64,000 bases of DNA, from the NCBI GenBank assembly GCA_017591395.1, contig WEDG01004114.1, forward strand, positions 62,001 through 126,000. The letters run 5' to 3'. This DNA is from Schistocephalus solidus (Eukaryota > Platyhelminthes > Cestoda > Diphyllobothriidea > Diphyllobothriidae). The position numbers were made by a program, and so were the translations under genes. The first letter of the stretch is position 1. Every line of letters begins with the position of its first letter. The notes below the pieces were generated by a model. It was not told where the DNA came from and ran no database searches. It saw only the letters and a program-made list of their open reading frames with translations. This document shows, piece by piece, positions 21,487 to 32,704 of this stretch.

Positions 21487-22320
21487 AGTCCAGGCTGCTC
21501 AGGTGAGTCCACTCACACTATCAGCCTGGAATGTTCGTTCCCTTTTAGACAATCCTAGGAGCAACCGACCGGAACGGAGGACGGCGCTAGTCGCTCGGGA
21601 ACTGGCGCGCTACAAGGTGGACATTGCTGCTCTCAGCGAGACCCGATTCTCTGAGCAGGGTCAGCTGGAGGAGGTGGGTGCCGGCTGCACCTTCTTCTGG
21701 AGCGGCCGCCAAAAGGCAGAGCGATGCGACGCTGGTGTTGCCTTTGCCATCCGGAACGACATCGTGGGACGTCTGCCCTGTCTGTCGCAGGGTATCAATG
21801 ATCGCCTGATGAGTCTCCGCCTGCCTCTTCGGGGAGACAAGTTCGCCACCATCATCAGCGCCTACGCTCCCCCAATGACGAGCTCTGATGCGGTGAAGGA
21901 CAAATTCTACGAGGACCTGCATGCCCTGCTGGCGACTGTGTCGAAGAGGACAAGTTAATTGTCCTTGGTGACTTTAACGCCTGCGACGAGACAGACCGTG
22001 CCTCGTGGAGAGGAGTGCTGGGTCTCCATGGTCTCGGTAGTCATAATGATAACGGCCCCCTTCTTCTGCGAACCTGTGCGGAACAACTTATCCTGCTGAC
22101 CAACACCTTCTTCCACCTCACGATGCGGCAAAAGGCGACCTGGGTACACCCCGGTCAAGACACTGGCACCTCTTGGACTATATTCTCGTTCGAAGGCGAG
22201 ATAAAAAGGACGTGCTGGTGACAAAGGCGATCTCCGGTGCCAACGGATGGACGGATCACCGCCTCGTCATCTCGAAGATGAGGCTTCGTCTGCAACCACA
22301 AAGAAGACCCCAAGGTAAGC
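21487..22320 (+). pseudogene. Endonuclease region of RTE-like element B (5'-truncated element)
   Basis: Homology to elements A and C begins at about 21487 with GGCTGCTCAGGTGAGTCCACTCAC, so the leader is missing. Catalytic blocks are [21 protein letters not shown] and LGDFN (21960-21980, in another frame); [11 protein letters not shown] follows near 22250. The frame breaks near 21950 and again near 22180. The CAGGTGAGT at the start is a perfect 5' splice-site match, although no splicing is implied. Confidence 0.88.
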
Positions 22321-24310
22321 GACCACAAGGTAAGTTGAATCCTGTTTTGGTGAATATGCCTGCTCATAATCTCCATTTCAGCAATGAACTGGCCAACCGA
22401 CTAGCCAACCTTCCAGTCGCCGACACGGACATCTCCGTGGAGAACCGTTGGCGTCAGTTGAGGGACACCATCCAATCCACCGCCCTGGATGTCCTCGATC
22501 GCGCACGTCGTCAGCACCAAGACTGCTTCGATGACAACGAAGCCACCATCAACGCTCTGCTCGTCGAGAAGAACCAGTTGCACAAAGCCTACGTCAACCG
22601 CCCTACCGCTACAAACAAGACAGCCTTCTACCGAAGTCGTCGCCTTGTACAGCAACGGCTGCGGGAGATGCAGGATGCCTGGATGACCCAAAAAGCCGAG
22701 GAAATCCAAGGGTACGTGGACCGAAACGAATGGAAGAACTTCTTTGCCACCACCAAGGCTGTCTACGGACCTCCCATCAAAGGCACCGTCCCTCTTCTCA
22801 GTGCCGACAGCAGAACGTTACTCACTGAGAAGACGCAAATCATGACAAGTTGCGCAGAAAATTTCCAAAGCGTTCTCAATCAGCTCTCCACCATCTCCGA
22901 CGCTGCCATTGATCGCCTGCCTGAAGTGGAAATCAACGCCGACCTTGATCTCCCGCCCTCTCTCCAAGAAACCATCAGAGCCGTACAGTAACTCTTCAGC
23001 GGGTAAGCACCTGACTCGGACACGATCCCTGCTGATATTTACAAGCATGGCGGACCACAACTGATGAACCAACTCACAGTGCTCCTCCAGGAGATGTGGC
23101 ACCAAGGGCAAGTCCCTCAGTATTTCAAAGACGCAACCATTGTCCACCTCTACAAGAAGAAAGGGAACCAACAACTCTGCGACAACCACTGAGGAATCTC
23201 GCTGTTGAACATCGCCAGAAAGATCTTCACCCGCATTCTCCTCAATCGCCTGAACGCTCACCCGGAGCAAGGACTGCTCCCGGAAAGCCAATGTGGCTTC
23301 CGATAACACCGAGGAACAATTGACATGGTCTTCGCCGCTCGAAAGCTGCAAGAGAAGTTACAGGAGATGCGGACTCACCTCTACACTACCGTCGTGGATC
23401 CGACGAAGGCCTTTGACACGGTGAATCGCGATGGGCTGTGGAAAATCATACAGAAATTCAGCTGTCCTGAACGTTTCACGCATATGGTGCGTCAGCTTCA
23501 TGACGGGATTATGGCACGCGTTGCTGACAACGGGACAGTATCCGAAGCATTCGCAGTGACCAACGGAGTGATGCAGGGCTGTGTCCTTGCCATGCTAATG
23601 GAGGCGTACTGTGGAGAGCGCCCTGGGATCCGCATCGCCTACCGGATGGACGGCCGACTGCTCAACCAACGGTGGATGCACTTCCGCTCGCGTGTACCCA
23701 CAGCCACCATCCACGAACTTCTCTTCGCTGACGACTGCGCACTGAATACAACGACAGAAGAGGAAATGCAACGGAGCATGGACCTCTTTGCTGCCACCTG
23801 TGATAACTTTGAACTTCGCATAAATACTGATAAAACGGTCGTGATGCATCAGCCGCCGCCAAATACCATCTACACCGCAGCTCACATCAATGTCAATGGA
23901 GACCAACTGAAATCTGTGGATACCTTCACGTACCTGGGCAGCAATCTCTCTCGCAGTACCAAAATCAACGATGAGATCGCCCATCGGATTGCCAAAGCCA
24001 GCCAAGCCTTTTGATGCATGCAGAACGTGGTCTGGAATCGATACGGTCTCAACCTCAGCACCAAACTCAAGATTTACAAAGCTGTTATATTGCCGATGCT
24101 ACTGTATGGAGCGGAGACGTGGACGATCTACCAAAAACAGGCGCGGAAGCTCAACCATTTACACCTCAGCTGCCTTCACAGAATGCTAAAGGTGACATGG
24201 CAAAACAGGGTACCGGACACGGAAGTGCTGGAACGAACAGGCATTCTCAGCATTTTCGCTCAGTTGAAACAACTGCAACTGCGATAGAGTGGACACCTTG
24301 TAAGGATGGA
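22321..24310 (+). pseudogene. Linker and reverse transcriptase of RTE-like element B
   Basis: The linker frame runs to 22991 ([42 protein letters not shown]) and ends in a TAA. The RT is then spread over three frames: HLYKKKGNQQLCDNH (stop instead of Arg before GISLLN), RTHLYTTVVDPTKAFDTVNRDGLWK, and [14 protein letters not shown] (about 23730). About 12 residues of the [10 protein letters not shown] block after GCVLA are deleted near 23590. [20 protein letters not shown] lies at about 24100-24150. Confidence 0.88.
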
Positions 24311-24957
24311 TGACGAATGATTACCAAAACGACTCTTCTATGGAGATGCCGCCCTGGGTTCTCGTCAACAAGGGGGTCAAGTACAACGCTACAAGGACAC
24401 TCTGAAGACTTCCCTAAGGCATCTGCAGATCAACCCGGCGACCTGAGAGGACCTCGCCTGTCACCGACCGGCCTGGAGAAGGACAGTGAAGACAGGGTAG
24501 CAATCTACGAAGCCAACAGGATCGCCACCGTCAAGACCAAAAGAGCGGCACGAAAGTCACCAGGGCCCCAAACCAACACCGTCAATACCCAGGCCCTTCC
24601 AACATGCCCACGCTTTCAACGCACCTTCCGTGCGCGACAACACCGATACCCCATGCACACCCTCCGCTCCTGCAAATCTCACTGCCACTGGCACCCCCAC
24701 TACCACGAACGGCATCCCTCCACCCCCTACCGATTTCTCTTGCCCACACGGTGCCCTCAACTTCACCTCACGCATCGGTCTTGTTGGTCACCTGCGAATC
24801 CATCACATGGAGGCCGGTGAACCAGTGCCTCTGGCTCCGACATACAGTCACCGCGCCCGCCTCCACTGCCCTCACTGCTCCCACACCTTTAAACACTGCA
24901 TGGGCCTATAAGGACACATGCGCCTCCACGACAACCTGCGGTAAACCACCGGAGGCT
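24311..24957 (+). pseudogene. C-terminal tail and zinc fingers of RTE-like element B
   Basis: The conserved IYEANRIATVKTKRAARKSPG block (24500-24560) leads to a remnant first finger, then CPHGALNF...HLRIH (a Cys replaced by Gly) and CPHCSHTFKHCMG. An in-frame TAA interrupts the last finger before its GHMRLH end. Fewer fingers remain than in element A: two are lost by deletion near 24640. Confidence 0.82.
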
Positions 24958-25745
24958 AAGCCACATCGGCGCAGACTACCTCCACCAATACATACAAAAC
25001 ACCCTCGCCATCATCATGTACCTGAGAATACCACGGTCTCCTAGAAACCGGGGCTTGGAAGGCTGCTATTCTGAAGTTTACACCAGACCACGCCGTCGGC
25101 CCAGAGTGTGTTGTGAGTGAGGAGTGGCTGAGCAGTGGACTGGGAGTCAGACGGCGATGATTACTTCTTAGCCCCTGGTTTTGTGAGGGCCAGGTCATGC
25201 TGTGGCGCGCGAAGACTGGTACCCCGCCCGTCAGCCAATACAACCGTTCCCATATCAGACAACCAACCGGCTCGGACGGTGGCCTGATTGTGCAGGTGGG
25301 GGAGAGAGTCAGGTCAACGGCTCCTCACTATAAACAATCTGACGCGCTTGAAATCATCACGGTGCGCTAAAAGCCGCGCCTTGGAAGGTTGCGAACTGAC
25401 GGGATAAATCGGACCGCATGATCAGCCCACTGTGTGCGTTTGTGCGCAATGGCCGATTGACAGACTGAGAGTCAGGCTGCAATGATTCCTTCTTAATGTA
25501 GCCTTTATGACACTCCCACTCAGTTAGGATCCCAGCCTCCCCTCTAGTGTCGTTGTGTTATTGTTTGGAGTAGGACCACAATGTGTGGGCTTGCGGCCTC
25601 TCCTATCTCCGGTCTTCTTGACTCTGTCTTGCAGCGAAAGTCTTCTCTCACTATAATTCAGCGGACGTCACCGTCACTGTGTCACCCTGCTGTGGTGCAC
25701 ACGGTGGAAATTGTCGAAATCGACGGTCGAACTATCGCGTGAGCG
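24958..25745 (+). repeat. 3' untranslated tail of RTE-like element B
   Basis: Colinear with the tail of element A and with 34330-35070, ending in the shared CGACGGTCGAAC. It is followed directly by a GA-rich run. Confidence 0.72.
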
Positions 25746-25749
25746 TGTT

Positions 25750-25781
25750 GCAGAGAGAGAGAAAGAGAGAAGGAGAGAGCT
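25750..25781 (+). repeat. GA-rich microsatellite
   Basis: Imperfect (GA)n immediately after the element B tail; possibly the relic of its 3' terminal simple repeat. Confidence 0.6.
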
Positions 25782-25784
25782 CGT

Positions 25785-26435
25785 GATGTCAGCCGCTTTT
25801 ACGGTTTTGTGGGAGCAAGTTCACGTGGCCTAGGTTCCAATTGGTGTGCCCAATGTTTCTGCGCGGGGTGGTGTATCCAGTGGTCTGCCTTGCATTGGTC
25901 AGGGGGTGGGATGTTTAAGCGGCACGTGGATCGCCGTGACCAGCTGAATGCGCGCATGCATGTTGCTGTCGGTGCGTCTGAATCCGTTCACGGGGGAGGT
26001 GAATGACCTTGACGCAGTGGGGCTTTGAACAAAGACGCCAGGCACCGTATTTGCAGCTGTCGGCCCATTTCAGCTTCCGTTGTCCTGCCGATTATTGCCT
26101 GGTGGTTACCGTGTGAGGGCATGCGTGGACCGTAGGCCGAAGTTGGACAGATAGTTAAATATCGCGTTCAGGTGACTTTGAGCATTTGAGATGGCAGTCA
26201 TCAGTCTGTGGCTCCTCTCCCCCCGCTAAATCTGTCAACCTGAACTCACTCCGGTCTGAGGGTCGGATATTGCTGGCTGAAGACGGAAAATAAGCCATAA
26301 ATTGACGCTAACACATTCTTGGCCATCTGGCATCTGCATCGGTTAAATATAAGTAAAAATACCAAATTCATTACAAACTTAGCTCTGCAGACACCTAGGC
26401 CCCAAGGCGTTGGAGAAATCCTGACTGTCTAGTTC
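25785..26435. other. Intergenic stretch, nothing recognised
   Basis: No supported feature. Confidence 0.35.
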
Positions 26436-26439
26436 GTAC

Positions 26440-26795
26440 CACGACCGTTGCATTTACCGCACATTCTCTTCCCTCTCCACATGGACCCGGTGTCCTGCAC
26501 ATGTCAAGAAGACCGGAAACGGGAGCGGGCACAGGCTGCTGGCGTGGCCGGAGCCGGCTCTGAGCGTGCCGGCACACCTGACTTGGATCCTAAGGAGTGG
26601 GAGTGCCATAAAGGCCACATTATGAAGGGGCCATTGCAGCCAGACTATCAGTCTGTCAGTCGGCCACTCCACACAAAACACACACTGGGCTGACCTCGCG
26701 GTCCAAGTTATCCCCTCAATTGGCAACCTACCAAGCCACGGCTTTCAGCGCACAGGGATGGTTTAAAGCACGTCAGATTGTCTATAGTGAGGAGA
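26440..26795 (-). repeat. Fragment of the RTE-like 3' tail
   Basis: It matches 12280-12600 in the same orientation, including GAGTGGGAGTGCCATAAAGG and CTATAGTGAGGA. It lacks both the coding part and the terminal 150 bp. Confidence 0.7.
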
Positions 26796-27094
26796 AATGC
26801 AGAATATCAATAGATGCCCAGGCAACAGGCGATCTCCGTGTTTCATCTGGCAGCGTTTTGCCGAGACCTGCCACATGTCTGCTCTCTCACCGCTTCAAGC
26901 AGTAGACAAACGGAGCGGGCCTTTGTGAACCAACTTAATTTGCATACCTTCATTTTTTCCATCCTATAGAGATGTTAAAGCGAACACGGCAGAAGAGGGC
27001 TTAAGGGCGCCGTACACCTAAAACCATTTTGGCGCGCTGTATTGACGACTGTTCAACCGTCTAGAACTATGATGTCTCCTGCGTGTCCCACAAC

Positions 27095-27245
27095 AACAAG
27101 GTTCGTTGGCGCGGGGACAGTGACTTGCACATGCATTAATTTATAGTGGTAGTGGACTTGCGATGCATTTACCGCACATTTTCCTTCCTCGCTCACCTCA
27201 ACCCAGGATCTAGACAGAGTCACGAGCACCGGAGCAAGGGCTGCC
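27095..27245 (-). repeat. Terminal fragment of the RTE-like 3' tail
   Basis: It carries the GTGACTTGC...ATTTATAGTGGTAGT...CCGCAC signature of the last 150 bp of the family. Confidence 0.55.
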
Positions 27246-27639
27246 AGTTAGATACACAGACAGAACTCCATCTCATCAGGCCGCCACAAAAACTCACCTC
27301 TCAGATGGCAACTCCGGAAAAGTTAAACGGCATAGCCTCAAGCGGACTCAAAGTACAGTCTTCAGAGTTCAGAAGTATGAAGGCTCATAGGTGAATTTGG
27401 AGTAGATTAATCGAACCACGACTTTCCGGTTTTATTTTGACGCCTGAATTCCAGTTTACTGTGCCTCGTTGCTTTTCAGCTACTGCATGACCCAAATGCG
27501 TAATGCCAAGTGGTCCTCATGTGGTTTAGGGGAACTTGGAGAAATGTTTTCGGGACATGACCACCCCAAACGTTTGATCTGTAAAATGATGCAAACGCAA
27601 GGAAGGTGCTCCGCACTTCGAATTGGGGATGACAATGAT

Positions 27640-27835
27640 GGGACGAGTTTGCCCCGTAACTTGATCGGCGAACACCACTTCGTCATAATTAATACTCCAG
27701 ATTCCAACCGACAGGACAACGGGCCCGTGGCCCATCGGTAAAGGGTTTAACTCAATAAGCGAGGGACCAGATTCGAATCCCAGGCGCTCCACACGTGGAG
27801 TTGGGCAGGACTGGCCCAGGGTGGTCAATTAATCA
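27640..27835 (+). repeat. Decayed S2-type SINE with tRNA-like head
   Basis: CCGACAGGACAACGGGCCCGTGG matches the S2 lead-in before the tRNA-like head. Box B appears as GATTCGAATCC. The hammerhead part is absent, and the 3' flank keeps only a GTTGGGCAGGACTGGC-like stretch. Confidence 0.5.
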
Positions 27836-28003
27836 AAAGTGGCTGGATGGCACATCTACGAGGAGCTCACCAGCTTTCCTCGTGTGCTTTATGGTAGATA
27901 TGCCAATTTTGAAATTGTAGCTTTTTACTTTCCTCATAAATTAATTTGTAACTTTGGAGCAGATCATTTTATTCAAAGGTCCTTGGAGTAAATCAGTATA
28001 TTC

Positions 28004-28465
28004 TTAGGTCCATAGGCGCAGACCGAAATTCAGTATGAATATTTGGTCCGAATTCCATCAGCTACTACTATGGTATTACCAATAAATTTTTGGTTTACTC
28101 CAAGTTAGAGAGTAATTTCTGAGAAAATTAACAAGCTGCAATTTTAAAATTAGAGTATCTACCAGAAAACACGCAGGGCAGTTTGGGGAACCACTGTTGA
28201 TCCGAACCCCTCTTAGCTGTGCCATGCGGTGACAGAATATCGGCAAAACAAGTGTCTGGGCTTTTAGCTGGTACCTGTGCTGCAAAGGTAGGGTATCTTT
28301 CAACCCCAATATATACTACTAGTTGCCTGTTAGTAGTCAAGTGAATATTACCTAAGTGGCTGACGGGTTTCGGCCCAAATATTCATATTAAATCTTAGTC
28401 TGCGCCTATAGATCCTAGAATATACATATTTAATCCAAGTTAGAGATTAATTTTCAAGGAAAGTA
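28004..28465 (+). repeat. Decayed S3 hammerhead repeat flanked by inverted repeats
   Basis: The central part (28165-28290) aligns with the S3 hammerhead at 55066-55152: CTGTTGA replaces CTGAGGA, AAAA replaces GAAA, and GTGTCTGGGCTTTTAGCT is conserved. Flanks 28011-28056 and 28366-28408 are inverted copies of each other (ATAGGCGCAGAC and ATGAATATTTGG blocks). The core substitutions should make the ribozyme inactive. Confidence 0.65.
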
Positions 28466-28469
28466 AAAA

Positions 28470-29430
28470 GCTGCAGGAATGGCTATTCCGGTCTTTGTTA
28501 TCACTCCAGTATCTGCACAAGGAAAAGAGCACAAAGCGTAAAAATGAGTAGCTCATCAGACAGGACTTGTGACAAACAGACAAGATAGGAAGGGACGTAT
28601 CCCTGTGTCTCGTACACTGTTGCCAGTACACCGTTCAGTCTGAATAAGCGATCAGATCAGGCTCAATTCCAAGCGCTGGGGAGTCAGTGGCGGGATCATC
28701 TGTGGTGAAGACTGGAATGGGAACTTTCGGCGGAAACGATAAAGAATTGGCAAGCACGTAAGAAAAAAATATTGCTGGTCAACGGTATCACCACTCTAAC
28801 GCAGGCAACTCACACCTGAAGTCAGCCTTGGTCATGATAAACAGCGTAACCGAAGGAGTAGCCAGAAAACGGTCTGCACACCTTCAGGAACAACACTAAT
28901 AGAAATGAAGAATTTTCCTACAGCATACCTGCAGTATTTTGCCAGCATCTTACAAAGTCACAAATAAACTATTAAGTAGCAAGAACGGCTTACGAGGCTG
29001 GACTAAAGTCATTTTTCGGTTCTGTACAAAGCTGCAACGTACATAAGAACAATTATGTAGATATGTACTGCCCGGCAGGGGTTGTTCAGCGGGCTTTTGA
29101 AATTGGGCCGCAAATTTTTTCGTTCTCCTTTCAAATATGCGTTTTCTTACATCCGCATGGCCTGGCCCATTTTGCCCCTTAGCTACTGCTATTTACCACT
29201 ATTACTTTTATTTTAACTGCAATCATGAGGTCATTTGCAAACGACACCAGTGCCATTTTGAATGGAGAAAATTTGGCGCAAATTTTGCGACTCACTAATG
29301 GTTGCCAAAAGTTGCAGCTTTCGGTCACTACGTAGCATTTCTTATCTGCCGGTGTTATCTCTTTTGTGCCCCCATATTTATCCACGCTGAACGTAGGAAT
29401 TTTGCTGAAAATTCCGAAATGATATTTTCG
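28470..29430. other. Intergenic AT-rich stretch, nothing recognised
   Basis: No supported feature. Confidence 0.4.
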
Positions 29431-29436
29431 AAGTAA

Positions 29437-29612
<176 letters not shown>

Positions 29613-29649
29613 ATATACCGAGAATTCATGGTTTAACAAGTGCAGAGTT

Positions 29650-29935
29650 CCTGTTGACGAAGTTATGAAACCTCTGCCGTCTCGATGGGATTCGAACCCA
29701 CGCCAGCAAGGGGAAGGCTTTAGCACAGCCAACGCTCTAGCCAACTGAGCTGTGAGCCCCACTGGGAGCCGTGAGTTTGATCAAACTTGGGTCAAGTTAC
29801 CCGCCCAGCCTACTGCAACGAATGGAATCCACTAATCTTGATACAGTAAGCTGACTGCTTAAGCACGATTTCCTAAGCAATCAATCTAGAATCCACCAGA
29901 TAACTACCAGGCACAATTAATTAGTAAACAATTAC
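29650..29935 (-). repeat. S1 SINE unit with tRNA-Ser(GCT)-like head
   Basis: On the minus strand, box A AGCTCAGTTGG, an anticodon-like GGCT/AGCC stem with loop GTGCTAA (GCT), a long variable arm and box B GGTTCGAATCC form a class II tRNA-like head at about 29678-29760. The same 300-bp body as the copies at 30880 and 44370 surrounds it. I annotate it as a tRNA-derived SINE because the acceptor stem is mismatched here and the body is repetitive. Confidence 0.75.
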
Positions 29936-30329
29936 GTTGTTGTATACTGTCTGCTGGCAGTTTGCGCATTTTGTATGTTCTCTGAAGGATAATTTCTGAA
30001 GAGAGGTGGCTATAAGCCAGTCCAACGTAAGTCAACCATTTTGAAGTAACCCGCTCGGCAGGTTTCACCGTAGGATACACATGAGGTCGGTTATACACAA
30101 ATGAAGAAGTGGACCGTGAAATGGTTGCATGAGTTGTGGCATTTTTAGCAAGTGCGTTGCAGTAAACACAAAAGCAATACGCCATGGCAAAACCCTCCCA
30201 CTTGCGGAAGTCAAGTGTGAACTCAATTCACCATGGCGGCTGAATGTGCACGTGGATTGAATTGAACTGTGTAAGCTCAAACAAACCTTGTGGGTAAGCG
30301 TGGCAAGTAAGATCACCCGACAGTTTGAA

Positions 30330-30505
30330 CGTCACATGCAGTGATGTCTACCGTGTATATGGGCGCGATGGCTGACAGGATTAAGCAAACCATCTACGCG
30401 TGCCACACACGGCCTCTTTCACACTTGAGATGTACCGAAATTTTGTCAGGGTGCATCGGATCTCACATGCGTGAAAGTGATGCAAAGGTCACATTGAGAG
30501 GGATG
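30330..30505 (-). repeat. Decayed RTE-like 3' tail fragment
   Basis: ACGCGTGCCACACACGGCCT and AAAGGTCACATTGAGAGGG match the corresponding blocks at 2800-2900. The rest is diverged. Confidence 0.4.
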
Positions 30506-30559
30506 TATTGCATTGTGATAAATTCAAATAATCAAAATTTACTATAGTGAGGAATGCAC

Positions 30560-30645
30560 TGATGTGTGATGCTTTATTAGCCCGACGTTTCGGATTTTCT
30601 CTCGAAGACATTATTAAAGAAAATTGCAGAAAATGATAATGGGGT
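30560..30645 (-). ncRNA. Decayed Penelope-type hammerhead
   Basis: CCGACGTTTCGGATT and CTCTCGAAG (plus-strand text) match the 4135-4176 motif, but the CTGATGA core reads TAATAATG on the minus strand, so it is inactive. Confidence 0.5.
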
Positions 30646-30879
30646 ACAGGTGCGCAGGCCAACAAACACAGTATCGGTCTCGACTGGGTTATTGTGAATC
30701 AGTAATACAGTAGCTAACATATACCTTTTCCATTTATCTTGTAGGCATTAATTACTAAGTTTGGAGAATTTTAAATGAAGTTCCTTCGAAGTTGTTGTAC
30801 AATAATGAGCTCCGTAACTGTCCACTGCCTCCGTCGCCATAATCAAGGATCAGCAATAGCTAACAGTCTCATTTCTAAG

Positions 30880-31245
30880 TAGAGGATTTCGGCAGATTTG
30901 AATAGTTAATTTGACCCAATTGTGAAAAACTCGGTGGCCTCGGTGGGAATCGATCACACGCCAGCAAGGGGAAGGCTTTAGTACAGCCAACGCTCTAGCC
31001 AACTGAGCTACGAGGCCCCAGCGGGAGCCGGGAGTTTAATCACACTTGGGTCATGTTACCCGCCCAGCCTACTGCAATGTATGGAATCCACCAATTCTGA
31101 TACAGTAAGCTGACTGCCGAAGCAGCATTTCCTAAGCAATCAATCTAGAATCCACCAGATGACTACCAGAAACAATTAATTAGTAGAGGATTTTGGCAAA
31201 TTTGAATAATTTCTTTGACCCACATGTGAAAAACTCTCAAAAGAA
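30880..31245 (-). repeat. S1 SINE unit plus start of a second tandem unit
   Basis: One full unit (tRNA-like head 30936-31017, acceptor GGCCTCG/CGAGGCC, loop GTACTAA) ends at CAATTAATTAGTAGAGG near 31183. It runs directly into the start of another unit (TTTGGCAAATTTGAATAATTT...), truncated at about 31245. The head-to-tail junction is explicit. Confidence 0.8.
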
Positions 31246-31375
31246 GGACATTTTTGAAAAAATATGATATATTGCTAACAAGTGGGCAACATATATGAAC
31301 TTTCATCGCTTGAGCGCGGGATTATGAATATCCCATTCATGTCATGTTCACTTGTGCTAAATTCAAGGAGTGTTT

Positions 31376-31460
31376 AGCTTTAGGGTTAGGGTGAAAGTTA
31401 AGGATAGTGTTAACGCTAGATTAAAGTCGGTTAGGTTTAGGGTTTACATTAGTTAAATGG
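31376..31460 (+). repeat. Degenerate TTAGGG-like tract
   Basis: CTTTAGGGTTAGGGTG, GTGTTAACGCTAGA and GGTTAGGTTTAGGGTTT resemble the core of the foldback element at 1886-2098. No inverted arms were found. Confidence 0.6.
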
Positions 31461-31464
31461 CTTT

Positions 31465-32335
31465 CGTTATGGCTAGTGGGAAGAAGGAGACACGATAACT
31501 TGAATAAGAGCCTGCCATTTCGGATTCTCTATCGAACCCAACTTCAGAAACAGTCGCTCAAAAGGATAATAGGGGCACAAGCGATGCACAATTTATGGGG
31601 CGTGGTTCTCAGGCAACCATACGCCTACCGTATTTGGCAGTCCTTACGTTCATCGCTGGGTCTCGTAGGTAAATGCTCCCCCGCGTGGCTAGCAAGTTTG
31701 CCCAGGCAAAATCTCAACACAGACCATGGACTCGCGAGGTTTTCAACTCTTGGCCTCGTCAAACTTGAAGGTATGGCCCGGTCCCATAGAACGAGCCTCA
31801 ATATGACAGTGAGCGACTTTGCTCCTCACTACTGCCGCATGCTCAGCCATTCATGTTACGGCGTAGTTGTTTAATTCTCAACTGCACTTTATCCTGTAAA
31901 TAACTCCAGACGTTTGCTGCCATGATAGGGGGTCTTGCGGCCTCATGCTTGGGTGCATGATGGTTGCCTCCGGTCTGTCCACCTACTAGCGATGACTTTG
32001 GGCAGCTGATGACTCGTGGGAGACCTTAGCTACTGCCGGAGATGGAGTTGAAATGCCTTTTGTGGAAGAGGGTGGCAGGTCACCCACAGCCCCCATCCGT
32101 CTCGACACCAGTCGGCTCGGGAAGGAGGCAAATTAGAGCACTCCCTTGTGTAATATAGCGGACGTTCTTAAACCTATAACGTCACGTTACAGTCATGACT
32201 TATCTATCGCAATACTTCTGCCCTATTAAGGTAAGAGGATCAAACTGAAATGTCACTTTTACGCCACATACGCCTCAGCGGAATCCAAGGTCCACCTGCC
32301 TCGATCAGACCGTACGTAGAGACGCGTAGATGGAC
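31465..32335. other. Intergenic stretch with one decayed Penelope-type hammerhead at about 31505-31565
   Basis: CATTTCGGATTCTCTATCGAACCCAAC corresponds to the stem II/GAAA part of the motif on the minus strand. The CTGATGA core reads CTGAAGT and the cleavage side is altered. Nothing else is recognised. Confidence 0.4.
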
Positions 32336-32339
32336 AATG

Positions 32340-32700
32340 TAGCATTCGCTGAAGGCTCACCGATCGCTAACAGAACTTACTCGCTCCGCCCTGCCTTGAG
32401 GCTTACTCTCGAGCCCCACCAGCAGCCGAAAAGCGGGTAGTAGTAGAGTAATCAGATGAACAATGCAGACTGGAATGAACATTTCGGGCTTCTTAGATGT
32501 CGTCAGCCAGTCATAAGCAACTCACCCTGAGGATCGAACCCACGACCCGTTGATCAGAAGTTCAACGCTCTAACCATTGAGCCACGGGTTTGTTGTCTTG
32601 TCGGTTTAGATCTCGATCTCTCGAGAGTGAGCCTCACGGCAGAGCGGGAGGAGTAAGTTTTGTTAGCGATCGGTGAGCGCTCATCAACGAGTGCAAGTCA
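32340..32700 (-). repeat. S2 SINE copy (tRNA-like head, hammerhead), with inverted S2 fragment at its right end
   Basis: On the minus strand the tRNA-like head (box A GGCTCAATGGTTAGAGCG, box B GGTTCGATCC, 32519-32588) is followed by a hammerhead (32468-32512). A segment at 32340-32430 then matches the lead-in of the next S2 unit. From about 32620 to 32700 the lead-in occurs again in plus orientation, which implies an inversion junction near 32600. Confidence 0.75.
32468..32512 (-). ncRNA. Hammerhead ribozyme motif in S2 SINE (diverged copy)
   Basis: CTGACGA (fits CUGANGA) at 32500-32506, GAAA at 32482-32485, stem III AUGUUCAU (AUG/CAU closing UU). Stem I GACTGG/CCAGTC is six perfect pairs, better than in most copies. 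Stem II is poorly paired (ATCT/AGCC), so activity is doubtful. Confidence 0.55.
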
Positions 32701-32704
32701 ATAT

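Noticed and set aside
22315..22381. A genuine spliceosomal intron in the RTE-like element
   Set aside because: Removal of 52 or 67 bp would shift the frame, while reading through keeps it open in A and B. Kept only as a finding.
29678..31017. Functional tRNA-Ser genes
   Set aside because: Heads have mismatched acceptor or anticodon stems and variable anticodons (GCT, ACT), and are embedded in a 300-bp repeat body. They are SINE heads.
29650..31245. Hammerhead in S1 SINE units
   Set aside because: I looked for CUGANGA with a following GAAA on both strands of the S1 body and found no combination with pairing stems.
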